Part shown: in pieces, positions 1 through 6,531 of the stretch
Numbering within the stretch: position 1 is the stretch's first letter
Layout of the letters: each line of letters begins with the position of its first letter
Origin: Synergistaceae bacterium UBA1358
Lineage (GTDB): Bacteria; Synergistota; Synergistia; Synergistales; Synergistaceae
Assembly: GCA_002306075.1 (NCBI GenBank)
Contig: DBRW01000014.1
Coordinates: 1-11,107, forward strand
Direction: 5' to 3'
DNA: 11,107 bases
Made by a program: the position numbers and the translations under genes
Notes under the pieces: generated by a model
Told to the model about the DNA's origin: nothing
Database searches by the model: none
The model's input: only the letters and a program-made list of their open reading frames with translations

Positions 1-4
1 ACGT

Positions 5-42
5 CCGCCGGCAATAATCAACAGCGATGCCGGCGGTTTTTT
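5..42 (+). terminator. Rho-independent terminator of a gene off the left edge
   Basis: A perfect 9-bp GC-rich stem (CCGCCGGCA at 5-13 pairing with TGCCGGCGG at 28-36) with a 14-nt loop is followed directly by six T residues (37-42). The U-tract lies on the forward side only, so it ends a forward transcript that enters from the left of the window. It also insulates the next gene from read-through. Confidence 0.9.
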
Positions 43-113
43 GTTATATCAAGGGAGTTGCTGAGGACCTCAAAAAACCTTCTGAAAATTATTGGAATTA
101 TCAAGATGAAAGA

Positions 114-120
114 GGAGAGG
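114..120 (+). promoter_or_regulatory. Ribosome binding site that sets a TTG start at 127
   Basis: GGAGAGG lies 6 nt before the in-frame TTG at 127. The other in-frame starts, TTG at 58 and ATG at 106, have no Shine-Dalgarno sequence at a useful distance: GGGAG directly abuts 58, and the bases before 106 are AT-rich. No convincing sigma-70 promoter was found between the terminator and this site. Confidence 0.55.
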
Positions 121-126
121 ATAATC

Positions 127-1278
127 TTGAAGGAAAAGCTCTCATTATCGGATGAAAAACATGGCATTGTCTGTCTTACGGGACATGTGGGCATAGCCCA
201 CGCGCACGGAGCCAACAACTACCAGCAGGATGACGGAGGCGGTTTCTGCGCGGCCGGAACGATAGTCTCGCATGCCCTCTCTGTCGACACAAGGATCAGG
301 GAGGTCTCCTGCACCACTGAAAAGATAACGGTCAAGCTTATGGGCGGCGGCAGCGCAGTGACGATGCCAAGGAGAAGGGTCACGCCACAGGAAGCCGCCA
401 TGATGAAAAGGGCGGAGGGCAAAGACGCCCTCTTTTCGCAGGGAGTAGCAGCGGAAGTTTTTGGACGGGTGTATGGCCAAGGAGTTGCGGAGACGGCTGC
501 ATGCTTTCAGGGTGCGCTGGCCCTCTCAGTGCTCGATTCCTTCAAAAAGGCCGACCCGGAAAGGGTCTTTGTGGTTCCTGAAAGCGAAGAAAACGCAGGC
601 GCGATACTGGGAACAGTCATAGATCTCGACGGCATGCCCGTTGCTGTAGTGATGCCGGTCAATTTCACCGGAGGCGGACTTGGCCCCGATGAGGATTATG
701 AGGGAAACTTCATGCACGGCATGAAGGGAGAGATGATGAAGAAGATCGGCTGTCCGCTCCCCACCATAGTCGCGGAGAGCAAGGTGAGCAGCGTCCTTTC
801 GGAAGAGTCAGACCATAACAGGTTCCTCATCCGCTACTCCGAAGAGAGAGGAGATCCCTCTGTGGCAAGAGCTCTGGAAGAGTCATGCAAAGAGCTCTCC
901 GTCCCATATTTTGTGAGGAACGATCTGCTTAATTATGATGCCGACTCGTTCCAGGCACTCTCCTCGAATTTCGCGGACAGGCTCGAGAACATAGCGGCTG
1001 AACTGAGAAAGACGGAGAAGTCGTCGGTAAAGGTTAGGCTGGTCGGAGAGCTGGCGAAACTGGTATCAGAGGACGCTGCAGGCTTCACCTACATGAGCAG
1101 GCCAGTCTTTGCCGAATCATCAAGCCCGGGACTCCATCCCGGAACATCCGCAGTCCTCTCCATGATCGTCGGAAAAAACTACATTAAGGACCACGTCATA
1201 CCTTTGATCACCGGACCCGACAGGGATGATTACGTGAGGATCATACTTTCGGCCTTGAAAAAGATCGGCTGGAGATAA
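127..1278 (+). CDS. Unrecognised conserved-looking protein upstream of asparaginase
   Basis: I do not recognise this family. From the TTG at 127 the product is 383 residues; starts at 106 or 58 would add 7 or 23 residues of poor quality. There is no signal peptide or membrane segment, so it is probably cytoplasmic. The N-terminal third is rich in glycine and histidine, with an HVGIAHAHG stretch, then QQDDGGG and a second glycine cluster (KLMGGGSAV). The middle has VMPVNFTGGGLGPDEDYEGN, and the C-terminal part has a short SPGLHPGTSA motif. Conserved-looking His, Asp and Gly clusters would suit an enzyme, possibly metal-dependent, but no catalytic signature can be named. Only 17 bp separate it from the asparaginase gene, which has its own strong ribosome binding site, so the two are very likely co-transcribed and may share an amino-acid-related role. 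Codon use matches its neighbours. It is confidently a gene; its function is unknown. Confidence 0.85.
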   Translation: MKEKLSLSDEKHGIVCLTGHVGIAHAHGANNYQQDDGGGFCAAGTIVSHALSVDTRIREVSCTTEKITVKLMGGGSAVTMPRRRVTPQEAAMMKRAEGKDALFSQGVAAEVFGRVYGQGVAETAACFQGALALSVLDSFKKADPERVFVVPESEENAGAILGTVIDLDGMPVAVVMPVNFTGGGLGPDEDYEGNFMHGMKGEMMKKIGCPLPTIVAESKVSSVLSEESDHNRFLIRYSEERGDPSVARALEESCKELSVPYFVRNDLLNYDADSFQALSSNFADRLENIAAELRKTEKSSVKVRLVGELAKLVSEDAAGFTYMSRPVFAESSSPGLHPGTSAVLSMIVGKNYIKDHVIPLITGPDRDDYVRIILSALKKIGWR

Positions 1279-1295
1279 CGAAGGAGGGTGGAGCA

Positions 1296-2309
1296 ATGAA
1301 GATACTGCTCATATCTACCGGGGGCACGATCGCATCCCAGCAGAGTGCAGAGGGCCTCGTGCCGATAGACCAGGGCGAGGCACTGGCGGCTCAGGTACCC
1401 GGTATTTACGAGATCGCCGACATTGATATCGCCAATGTCTTTTCCAAAGACAGCTCCAACATTGATCCGGCCGACTGGAAGGCCATCATAAAATGCGTCA
1501 GGGAGAATCCTTCATATGACGGCTATGTGATAACTCACGGCACAGACACGATGGCATATACCTCGGCCGCCCTTTCCTATGTCATGAGGGACCTCGAAAA
1601 GCCGGTAGTCCTGACTGGGTCGATGATCCCGATGTCTGAGCCGGGAACGGACGCCAAAAGGAACCTTGAGGACGCCTTCAGATTTGTCGAGGCCCTTCTT
1701 GCCCAAAAGCAGTCGGGGATCGCCTTAGCCTTTGCCGGGAGGCTGATCCACGGACCGAGGGCTAAGAAGATGTCGGGCAAGAGGATCGAAGCGTTCAAGT
1801 CCGTCTACTACGATGAACTCGGAGTATCGGACGGCAAAAAGGCATCCCTGCTTAAAGCCCCACTCATTGACAGGAAGACACTTTGCAGTCACGGCACAGG
1901 ATGCGAAGGGGTATCTTTTTCAAAAGAAATCATCCCGGTGAAGCTTTTCCCCGGCTTCAGGGCGGATTACTTCGACAGGATAGTTGAAATGAAGCCGAAA
2001 GCGATAGTCGTCGAGTGCTTCGGCCTGGGAGGACTGCCTTACATGGGAGAGGATCTTCTACCCGGCATCAAAAAGGCCGTTGACCTTGGCATACTGCCCG
2101 TCATAACGACGCAATGCCCGGAAGGCGGAGTCGACCTCTCGACCTACGATGTGGGACAGAAGACATTGAAAACAGGCGCGGTAAGCGCCCTCGACATGGG
2201 GTTCGAGGCGATAGTGACCAAACTGATGTGGCTTATCCCGCAGATGCCGGTCAGGGAGGCCGCAAAATATCTTACCGTGAACCTCTGTGATGAAGTGGGA
2301 TCAAAGTAG
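1296..2309 (+). CDS. L-asparaginase (asparaginase/glutaminase family, cytoplasmic type I-like)
   Basis: Hydrolyses L-asparagine to aspartate and ammonia. Both family signatures are present: STGGTIA at residues 7-13, where Thr11 is the expected nucleophile, and HGTDTM at 81-86 with the catalytic Thr83-Asp84 pair. DSSN at 52-55 supplies substrate-binding serine, and Lys158 in the HGPRAKKMSG segment aligns with the catalytic lysine. The C-terminal half has the usual FGLGGLP and ITTQCPEGGVD substrate-binding segments. At 337 residues it has normal family length, and the lack of a signal peptide points to a cytoplasmic, catabolic enzyme rather than the periplasmic type II. The start is set by AAGGAGG (1281-1287), 8 nt before ATG. 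It follows the unrecognised gene by 17 bp. A GatD-like amidotransferase subunit is less likely, because GatD is longer and no GatE gene lies nearby. Activity on glutamine cannot be judged. Confidence 0.93.
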   Translation: MKILLISTGGTIASQQSAEGLVPIDQGEALAAQVPGIYEIADIDIANVFSKDSSNIDPADWKAIIKCVRENPSYDGYVITHGTDTMAYTSAALSYVMRDLEKPVVLTGSMIPMSEPGTDAKRNLEDAFRFVEALLAQKQSGIALAFAGRLIHGPRAKKMSGKRIEAFKSVYYDELGVSDGKKASLLKAPLIDRKTLCSHGTGCEGVSFSKEIIPVKLFPGFRADYFDRIVEMKPKAIVVECFGLGGLPYMGEDLLPGIKKAVDLGILPVITTQCPEGGVDLSTYDVGQKTLKTGAVSALDMGFEAIVTKLMWLIPQMPVREAAKYLTVNLCDEVGSK

Positions 2310-2313
2310 GATA

Positions 2314-2359
2314 TCCGCTGCACAGCGGAGTATAGCCGGGCGCATGCGTCCGGCTATAC
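2314..2359. terminator. Tandem hairpins between convergent genes, no U-tract
   Basis: Two adjacent hairpins fill the gap between the converging asparaginase and radical SAM genes. The first is TCCGCT (2314-2319) pairing with AGCGGA (2324-2329). The second is a perfect 10-bp stem, GTATAGCCGG (2330-2339) with CCGGCTATAC (2350-2359), whose 10-nt loop is itself nearly palindromic (CGCATGCG). Neither strand has a run of T after the stem. The reverse gene's TAG stop (2356-2354) lies inside the second stem. The likely role is bidirectional termination or 3'-end protection of both messages; this is inferred from position and structure. Confidence 0.6.
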
Positions 2360-3175
2360 GTTTCCGATAAGCACGTCGTCCAGGTGTTTCTCCGCCGTGG
2401 AACAAAGCCTCTTCAGCAAGCTGATGTCTGTCGGCATCCGGTCAGACATCCTTCTTCTTGGGAAAAATCTTGTTATATGGAGCGGGATGGAACGGTCGAC
2501 AGAGCTGATCCAGGCTGAGAGAGCTTCGATCTCTTCTTCCGAATCGTTCATGCCGGGCACTATAAGGGTTGTAATTTCAACATGAGATCTTTCGGCAGCC
2601 CTTTTTATGAAGTTCTTAACCGTTCCGAGGTCTCCCCCCAGTTTCCTGTATGTCTCCTCCGAAAAGGACTTCAGGTCGATATTGAAAGCGTCGACCGACG
2701 GCAGTACCTCTTCAAGTATATGCGGCATAACGCATCCGTTCGTGACCACCACATTTTTCAACTCGCGTTTTTTAGCCTCCAGCGAGGCATCCCTGACGTA
2801 TTCATAACCGATCATCGGTTCGTTGTAGGTGAAGGCAAGCCCGATGTTTCCATCTTCTTTCAGTTCTTCCGCCATCAGAGCCAGCTCTTCGGGAGAAACG
2901 CGCCTTGTCCTGACATCATCCTCAGAAGCAGAGGCTATAGAGCAGTTCTGACAGAATGGACAGTCCATGTTGCAGCCGAAGGATCCGACAGAGAGGATCC
3001 TGCTCCCGGGATGGAATCTTGCGAGCGGTTTTTTTTCGATCGGATCCAACGCTATAGATGTCAGCTTGGCGTAACTGAGGGAGACGATCCTGTTCCCGCG
3101 TTTGCCCCTCGCTTTGCAGGATCCGTTTTTGCCCTCTTCGATATTGCATCTGCGCGGGCATACGTCACATATCAT
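2354..3175 (-). CDS. amrS: AmmeMemoRadiSam system radical SAM enzyme
   Basis: Radical SAM protein of the AMMECR1/MEMO-linked family. It should bind a [4Fe-4S] cluster and cleave S-adenosylmethionine to a 5'-deoxyadenosyl radical; the family's substrate is not established. The cluster motif CNMDCPFC gives Cys68, Cys72 and Cys75. An N-terminal set of cysteines (3, 6, 10, 20; CDVCPRRC), typical of this family and of glycyl-radical-activase relatives, may bind another metal. Other family marks are DPIEKKPL (44-51), AFTYNEP (112-118), VVTNG (141-145) and NIDLKS (163-168). It is 273 residues and ends at LIGNV, shorter than many relatives, which from memory continue with a further cysteine-containing tail. 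The start codon follows the preceding gene's stop after one nucleotide (TGA-A-ATG), and GAGGT inside that gene serves as ribosome binding site, so translation is probably coupled. The neighbour encodes the other components of the system. Confidence 0.9.
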   Translation of the reverse strand: MICDVCPRRCNIEEGKNGSCKARGKRGNRIVSLSYAKLTSIALDPIEKKPLARFHPGSRILSVGSFGCNMDCPFCQNCSIASASEDDVRTRRVSPEELALMAEELKEDGNIGLAFTYNEPMIGYEYVRDASLEAKKRELKNVVVTNGCVMPHILEEVLPSVDAFNIDLKSFSEETYRKLGGDLGTVKNFIKRAAERSHVEITTLIVPGMNDSEEEIEALSAWISSVDRSIPLHITRFFPRRRMSDRMPTDISLLKRLCSTAEKHLDDVLIGNV

Positions 3176-3176
3176 T

Positions 3177-4571
3177 TCAGTGATACCTCACGACCTCGAA
3201 GCGCTGCAGTCTGATCCTTTCGCCTTTTCTGATCCCAGCCTTCTGCATGGCTATCCATATTTGTTCATCAACACTGTCTATCCCTTCAAGGTTTGGAAGG
3301 AGCAGTCCCTTTTTATATCCGCTTGAAACTATTACGCCGTATTTTTTTACATCCAGTTCTTCGGGAGAATCGATATCCTCCGTCTCGCCAAGTATATCGA
3401 CGCTGTAGACGAGGTCTTTTAGCTCTGAGGATGTGACGGGGGGGAATCTAGGATCTCTCACCGCGGCGCTTATCGCATTCTGGATTATCTCTTTTGCGAT
3501 GTTCTCCTCCGTTGCCGATATGGTGCCGATGCATCCCCTGAGCTGACCGAATTTTTTGAGAGATACAAAGGTCCCGGCCCTTCTTGTCAGGGCCTCTTCA
3601 GGCAGGTAGTCGGGGACAGCCATCTTCTTCCCTGTCGACACGAACTTTTCGATAGTCTCCCTGGCCAGGCGCACATAGGGGCTCTCTCCCTTACCGGCAT
3701 TATCTGTCTTCTTCTCGTTCTCCCTTTCGGGCATGGATAAGAATTTTCTGGCTGGGTCGGCCTCACCGGGCAAAAAGGTGCAGACCCCGTAACCCACGCC
3801 GAAGGGACCCTCATATGAGAGCATCTCGGTTTTTACGGAGAGCCCGTCAAGGCATCCGGCCATTATCGTGAATGCCCTGTGTCCGCATTCAGCCGCCTTT
3901 TCACAGAATGTATCGGAGAATTTGAAGAGCTCACCGAAAGCGGCGCGTGACATCACATCCATGATCCTTTTATCGTATTCGGGGCCCTCCGCCCTGTAGC
4001 CGTAGGGGCCGTCACTTTTGAGAACATGGGAAAGGTCTCCGCTCGCTATGACACAGACGTTCCTGCCCAGCGCTTCCGCGGTCTCTTTGATCACTGTGCC
4101 TAGCCTGTAGTGTTCTTCGAGAGGCAGTCCCGAAAGGCCGATCCTTATTATTTTGCATGGGATGACCCCCCCGAATGCCTTCTTCAAAAAATAGAGGGGG
4201 ACCATCGTGGCGTGGTCAAGGCTTTTCTCTCGTTCACCCATCGTTCCGGCTCTGATCTTTTCCCTTTGGGCCCTTTTTTCGAGCTCAAGGACGAATTCAG
4301 AGTCATAGCGGACATCGAATGTGACTCTGTGTGCGCCGAATTTGGACAGGTCTCCCGATGCGGACTTCCCTGGTGAAATGTGGAAATAATCGGAATAGAA
4401 GGTGCTGTGCGGAGAGATGACCACGACCGTTTCCGGATTTAGTCCTGCAATGAGTTCGGAAGCCTTTGTAAAGCCTCTTGTCGTATCTTTTATCTTTTCT
4501 TCTTCACCCCAGCCTACCTCAGGAACGATCAGCGGAGGATGCGGGACCATAACAGCAGCAAGAATACCCAT
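3177..4571 (-). CDS. amrA: LigB-like dioxygenase-fold / AMMECR1 fusion, AmmeMemoRadiSam system protein A
   Basis: A two-domain, 464-residue cytoplasmic protein. Residues 1 to about 270 form a class III extradiol dioxygenase (LigB/MEMO-like) fold: VPHPPLIVPE with His11, ISPHSTF with His55, SLDHATMVPL with His120, ASGDLSH with His182, and ECGH at 228-231. His11, His55 and Glu228 are the likely metal ligands and His182 the base-like residue, by analogy with LigB (inference). Residues 297-464 are an AMMECR1 domain with the diagnostic LRGCIGT at 344-350 and DPRFPP at 373-378. A charged linker (280-296) joins them. The internal ATG at 4571 is chosen because GGAGG lies 8 nt upstream; the ATG at 4595 has no good ribosome binding site and adds eight residues before the MGILAAVMVPHPP start usual for this fold. 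It is first in an operon with the radical SAM gene. The true reaction is unknown; whether the first domain cleaves aromatic rings is doubtful. Confidence 0.9.
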   Translation of the reverse strand: MGILAAVMVPHPPLIVPEVGWGEEEKIKDTTRGFTKASELIAGLNPETVVVISPHSTFYSDYFHISPGKSASGDLSKFGAHRVTFDVRYDSEFVLELEKRAQREKIRAGTMGEREKSLDHATMVPLYFLKKAFGGVIPCKIIRIGLSGLPLEEHYRLGTVIKETAEALGRNVCVIASGDLSHVLKSDGPYGYRAEGPEYDKRIMDVMSRAAFGELFKFSDTFCEKAAECGHRAFTIMAGCLDGLSVKTEMLSYEGPFGVGYGVCTFLPGEADPARKFLSMPERENEKKTDNAGKGESPYVRLARETIEKFVSTGKKMAVPDYLPEEALTRRAGTFVSLKKFGQLRGCIGTISATEENIAKEIIQNAISAAVRDPRFPPVTSSELKDLVYSVDILGETEDIDSPEELDVKKYGVIVSSGYKKGLLLPNLEGIDSVDEQIWIAMQKAGIRKGERIRLQRFEVVRYH

Positions 4572-4579
4572 TGATACAG

Positions 4580-4584
4580 CCTCC
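4580..4584 (-). promoter_or_regulatory. Ribosome binding site that decides the LigB/AMMECR1 start
   Basis: GGAGG (within AAAAAGGAGG on the reverse strand) is spaced 8 nt from ATG at 4571. It lies inside the sequence that would be coding if the ATG at 4595 were used, which argues that the downstream ATG is the real start. Confidence 0.75.
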
Positions 4585-4630
4585 TTTTTCAGCATGGCAA
4601 TCTCTCTATTGGTTAGAATTTTACCTCTTT

Positions 4631-4636
4631 ATTATA
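4631..4636 (-). promoter_or_regulatory. Probable -10 element of the AmmeMemoRadiSam operon
   Basis: A perfect TATAAT on the reverse strand lies about 60 bp before the chosen start codon. The -35 is poor: the best hexamers overlap the U-rich tail of the preceding terminator. Placement directly after that terminator fits an independent promoter. Confidence is limited by the weak -35. Confidence 0.45.
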
Positions 4637-4649
4637 ATACCGAAGGGCC

Positions 4650-4686
4650 AAAAGAACATGGGCCGCCCCACGAAGGGACGGCCCAT
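4650..4686 (-). terminator. Rho-independent terminator of the Sel1-repeat gene
   Basis: A 12-bp GC-rich stem with one G-T wobble (4675-4686 pairing with 4658-4669) has a 5-nt TTCGT loop on the reverse strand. It is followed by a T-rich tail (GTTCTTTT, 4657-4650). It lies 35 bp past the Sel1 gene stop and ahead of the next operon's -10, so it separates the two reverse-strand units. Confidence 0.85.
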
Positions 4687-4720
4687 ACGCCATCTTATTT
4701 CTTAAATGTTTCTTTAAGTT

Positions 4721-5887
4721 TTACTCCAGCTCGTAGGCGAGCCAGTCCGGGATGCCCTGCTTAGATTTTTCATCCTTTACTGCCGAGTAAAGCTGTTTTA
4801 TCGAGTATGCTTTTGTTCCGTCTGCGATGTTGGGCTCACATTTGAGGTAGTACCATACGGTGATAGCGTTCTTTTCCTTCTGTCCGTCTTCGTAGTATCC
4901 GCGGAGCTTTACCACATGTCCATCGTTTTCATTGTAATAATATTCCCATTTCGGTTTAAGTATGAATTTGCCCACTACCTCGCCCCATGGGAGCCTGTCT
5001 TTGGCATATCTCATCTTGCCCACCATCTCTATTGCCATTTCAGGCTGAATTGGATCTTTGGCCATTTTTTCGGTCAGGATCATCTTAGCCTCTTCATTAC
5101 CTGCCAGTGCTGACTTTTTGTACCATTCCCTGGCAATGGCGTCATCCTGGGTCACGCCGTTTCCCTTTTCATAAAGTTTTCCCATGTTGAGCATGGAATA
5201 GGGAAGCTCCTTTTCGGCTGCCTTTCTGAACCATGATCCTGCTTCAGAGTAGTCCTGTTTAACGCCGATGCCGTATTTGTACATGGTTCCCAGAACTTCC
5301 ATTGCGTCTGGATTTTTGTATTCCGCTGACTGCTTCAGCGGGGCAAGGGCATCCTTCGGTTTGTTTTTTACAAAGGCCTTTCCTGCTTTGACGTAGTCAG
5401 CATCATCCTTTGTGTAGCCCGCCATCTGCTCACCCATTACAATGGTAAGGTTATTTACGGGGAATTTGGACCAATCCTTGTTTGACCACCCCGATTCTAC
5501 GAGTTTTTCAAAATAATGCCTTGCCTGAGCAAGGTCCTTTTCCACGCCATATCCCCCGGCCATATAGATTTCGCCCAAGTCCTGCATTGCATATTCTTTT
5601 TTGACAAAGGGAAACTGCAGATAGTTCTTGTACCACTTTGCGCTCTCGGCGTACATCGTATCGAAGTTTGACTGGTTTTTGTAAATATAGCCAAGCATCC
5701 ACATTGCATCAGGGTCAGGTGTCTTTTCGACTATCTTTTTGAAGAGCGGAAGAGCTGCCCCCGCTCCCTGGTTCTGATAGACTGCATAGGCCTGGTCATA
5801 TTCGGGTCCGGCAGCGTGACTCAGACCGGCCGGTACTGAAATAAATAGGAAGATGGAAAAAAGGAATAATGTGATCATTTTTTTCAT
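4721..5887 (-). CDS. Exported Sel1-repeat protein with a distinct C-terminal domain
   Basis: A secreted, probably periplasmic, helical-repeat protein of 388 residues. A signal peptide is clear: basic MKKM, a hydrophobic core to about residue 19, and a likely cleavage near SHA|AG at 25-26. Sel1-like repeats (TPR-related, protein-protein contact) are seen at about 98-133 (LGEIYMAGGYGVEKD), 192-225 (LGTMYKYGIGVKQD) and 229-264 (MGKLYEKGNGVTQDD), with a degenerate copy at 57-90. The C-terminal 110 residues hold no repeat; they are rich in Tyr and Trp (FILKPKWEYYYNENDG) and end in PDWLAYELE, a beta-rich looking domain I cannot name. ATG at 5887 is supported by GGGGAGG 8 nt upstream. It has its own promoter and terminator, so it is a single-gene unit. 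Partners and function are unknown; Sel1 proteins elsewhere act as scaffolds or signal-transduction adaptors. Confidence 0.85.
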   Translation of the reverse strand: MKKMITLFLFSIFLFISVPAGLSHAAGPEYDQAYAVYQNQGAGAALPLFKKIVEKTPDPDAMWMLGYIYKNQSNFDTMYAESAKWYKNYLQFPFVKKEYAMQDLGEIYMAGGYGVEKDLAQARHYFEKLVESGWSNKDWSKFPVNNLTIVMGEQMAGYTKDDADYVKAGKAFVKNKPKDALAPLKQSAEYKNPDAMEVLGTMYKYGIGVKQDYSEAGSWFRKAAEKELPYSMLNMGKLYEKGNGVTQDDAIAREWYKKSALAGNEEAKMILTEKMAKDPIQPEMAIEMVGKMRYAKDRLPWGEVVGKFILKPKWEYYYNENDGHVVKLRGYYEDGQKEKNAITVWYYLKCEPNIADGTKAYSIKQLYSAVKDEKSKQGIPDWLAYELE

Positions 5888-5921
5888 AAGATGCGCCTCC
5901 CCAAAGTGTCATGACGGTGAC

Positions 5922-5950
5922 ATTATAATTCGCTAAAGTCATAGTGTCAT
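5922..5950 (-). promoter_or_regulatory. Sigma-70-type promoter for the Sel1-repeat gene
   Basis: On the reverse strand, ATGACA (5950-5945, one base off the TTGACA-type consensus plus one further difference) and a perfect TATAAT (5927-5922) are separated by exactly 17 nt. Transcription should begin near 5915, giving a leader of about 28 nt. An inverted repeat, TGTCA (5907-5911) and TGACA (5918-5922), overlaps the -10 edge and the start site and could be an operator. Confidence 0.7.
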
Positions 5951-6034
5951 TACTAATTTTTAATAATTTTTATGCTGATCAGGGGTGAAAAGTTTTTGAT
6001 GTAAGTCCCTAATGCAGAGGATATGGCTGCCATG

Positions 6035-6064
6035 TTATCATCTCTGTCCGTTCCCGTTTATAAT
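6035..6064 (+). promoter_or_regulatory. Probable promoter of the RidA / PLP-enzyme operon
   Basis: TTATCA (6035-6040) and a perfect TATAAT (6059-6064) have an 18-nt spacer and lie about 85 bp before the RidA start codon. The leader (about 6071-6150) has only short inverted repeats (CCGA/TCGG) and no riboswitch that I recognise. The reverse-strand Sel1 promoter lies some 100 bp away, so the region 5888-6150 is a divergent control region. Confidence 0.5.
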
Positions 6065-6150
6065 AGGATCGCCCTTCGCTCAAAATGTAATTTGACCGAA
6101 ACCGACAGTCCGCAGAACTTTCGGCTGTTGAACACAGGGAGGAGATAGCG

Positions 6151-6531
6151 GTGAAAAAGATCGTTCCTGAGTACAAAATCAACAATAAGGGCCATTACAG
6201 CCCGGGAATATTATCGAACGGAATGCTTTACATCTCGGGACAGCTGTCAAGAGACCCCGACACGGGCGTGGTAGCCTCCGGAGGAGCCCGCGAACATGCA
6301 CAGCTTGCGCTCGCCAACATGGAGAGGGTCCTCCTTGAAGCCGGACTGAGTAAAGAAAACGTTGTACAGTGCCGTGTTTTTATATCTGACATAGATATGT
6401 GGGATGAGGTAAACGAAGCGTATTCAGAATTTTTTGCAGGGCACAAGCCGGCAAGGTGCATTGTGCCCTGCGGAATGCTCCATTTCGGATGCCTTGTGGA
6501 GATCGAGGCGACAGCTGAGGTGCCCAAATGA
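6151..6531 (+). CDS. RidA family (YjgF/YER057c/UK114) reactive imine deaminase
   Basis: A 126-residue cytoplasmic protein of the usual family length, expected to form trimers. RidA proteins hydrolyse the reactive 2-aminoacrylate or 2-aminocrotonate that PLP-dependent lyases release, giving 2-oxoacids and ammonia. Marks of the family are GHYSPG (14-19, with Tyr16), LYISGQLSRDPDTG (26-39), Arg102 in PARCIVPCGML, and VEIEATAEV with Glu117. Arg102 and Glu117 match the substrate-binding Arg and Glu of Escherichia coli RidA. The canonical RSC motif after the arginine is instead RCI, and an extra Cys107 is present, so it may belong to a sister subgroup with other specificity. The GTG start has GGGAGGAG 6 nt upstream. 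Its stop overlaps the next gene's start in an ATGA, a strong sign of coupled expression with the PLP enzyme that probably makes its substrate. Confidence 0.92.
   Translation: MKKIVPEYKINNKGHYSPGILSNGMLYISGQLSRDPDTGVVASGGAREHAQLALANMERVLLEAGLSKENVVQCRVFISDIDMWDEVNEAYSEFFAGHKPARCIVPCGMLHFGCLVEIEATAEVPK

Noticed and set aside
2582..3214. A 210-codon forward open frame opposite the radical SAM and LigB/AMMECR1 genes
   Set aside because: It is antisense to genes with unmistakable motifs, has no ribosome binding site, and its product lacks any family-like motif.
4572..4595. ATG at 4595 as the start of the LigB/AMMECR1 fusion
   Set aside because: The strong GGAGG lies between this ATG and the next one at 4571, so the extra eight codons are more likely leader.
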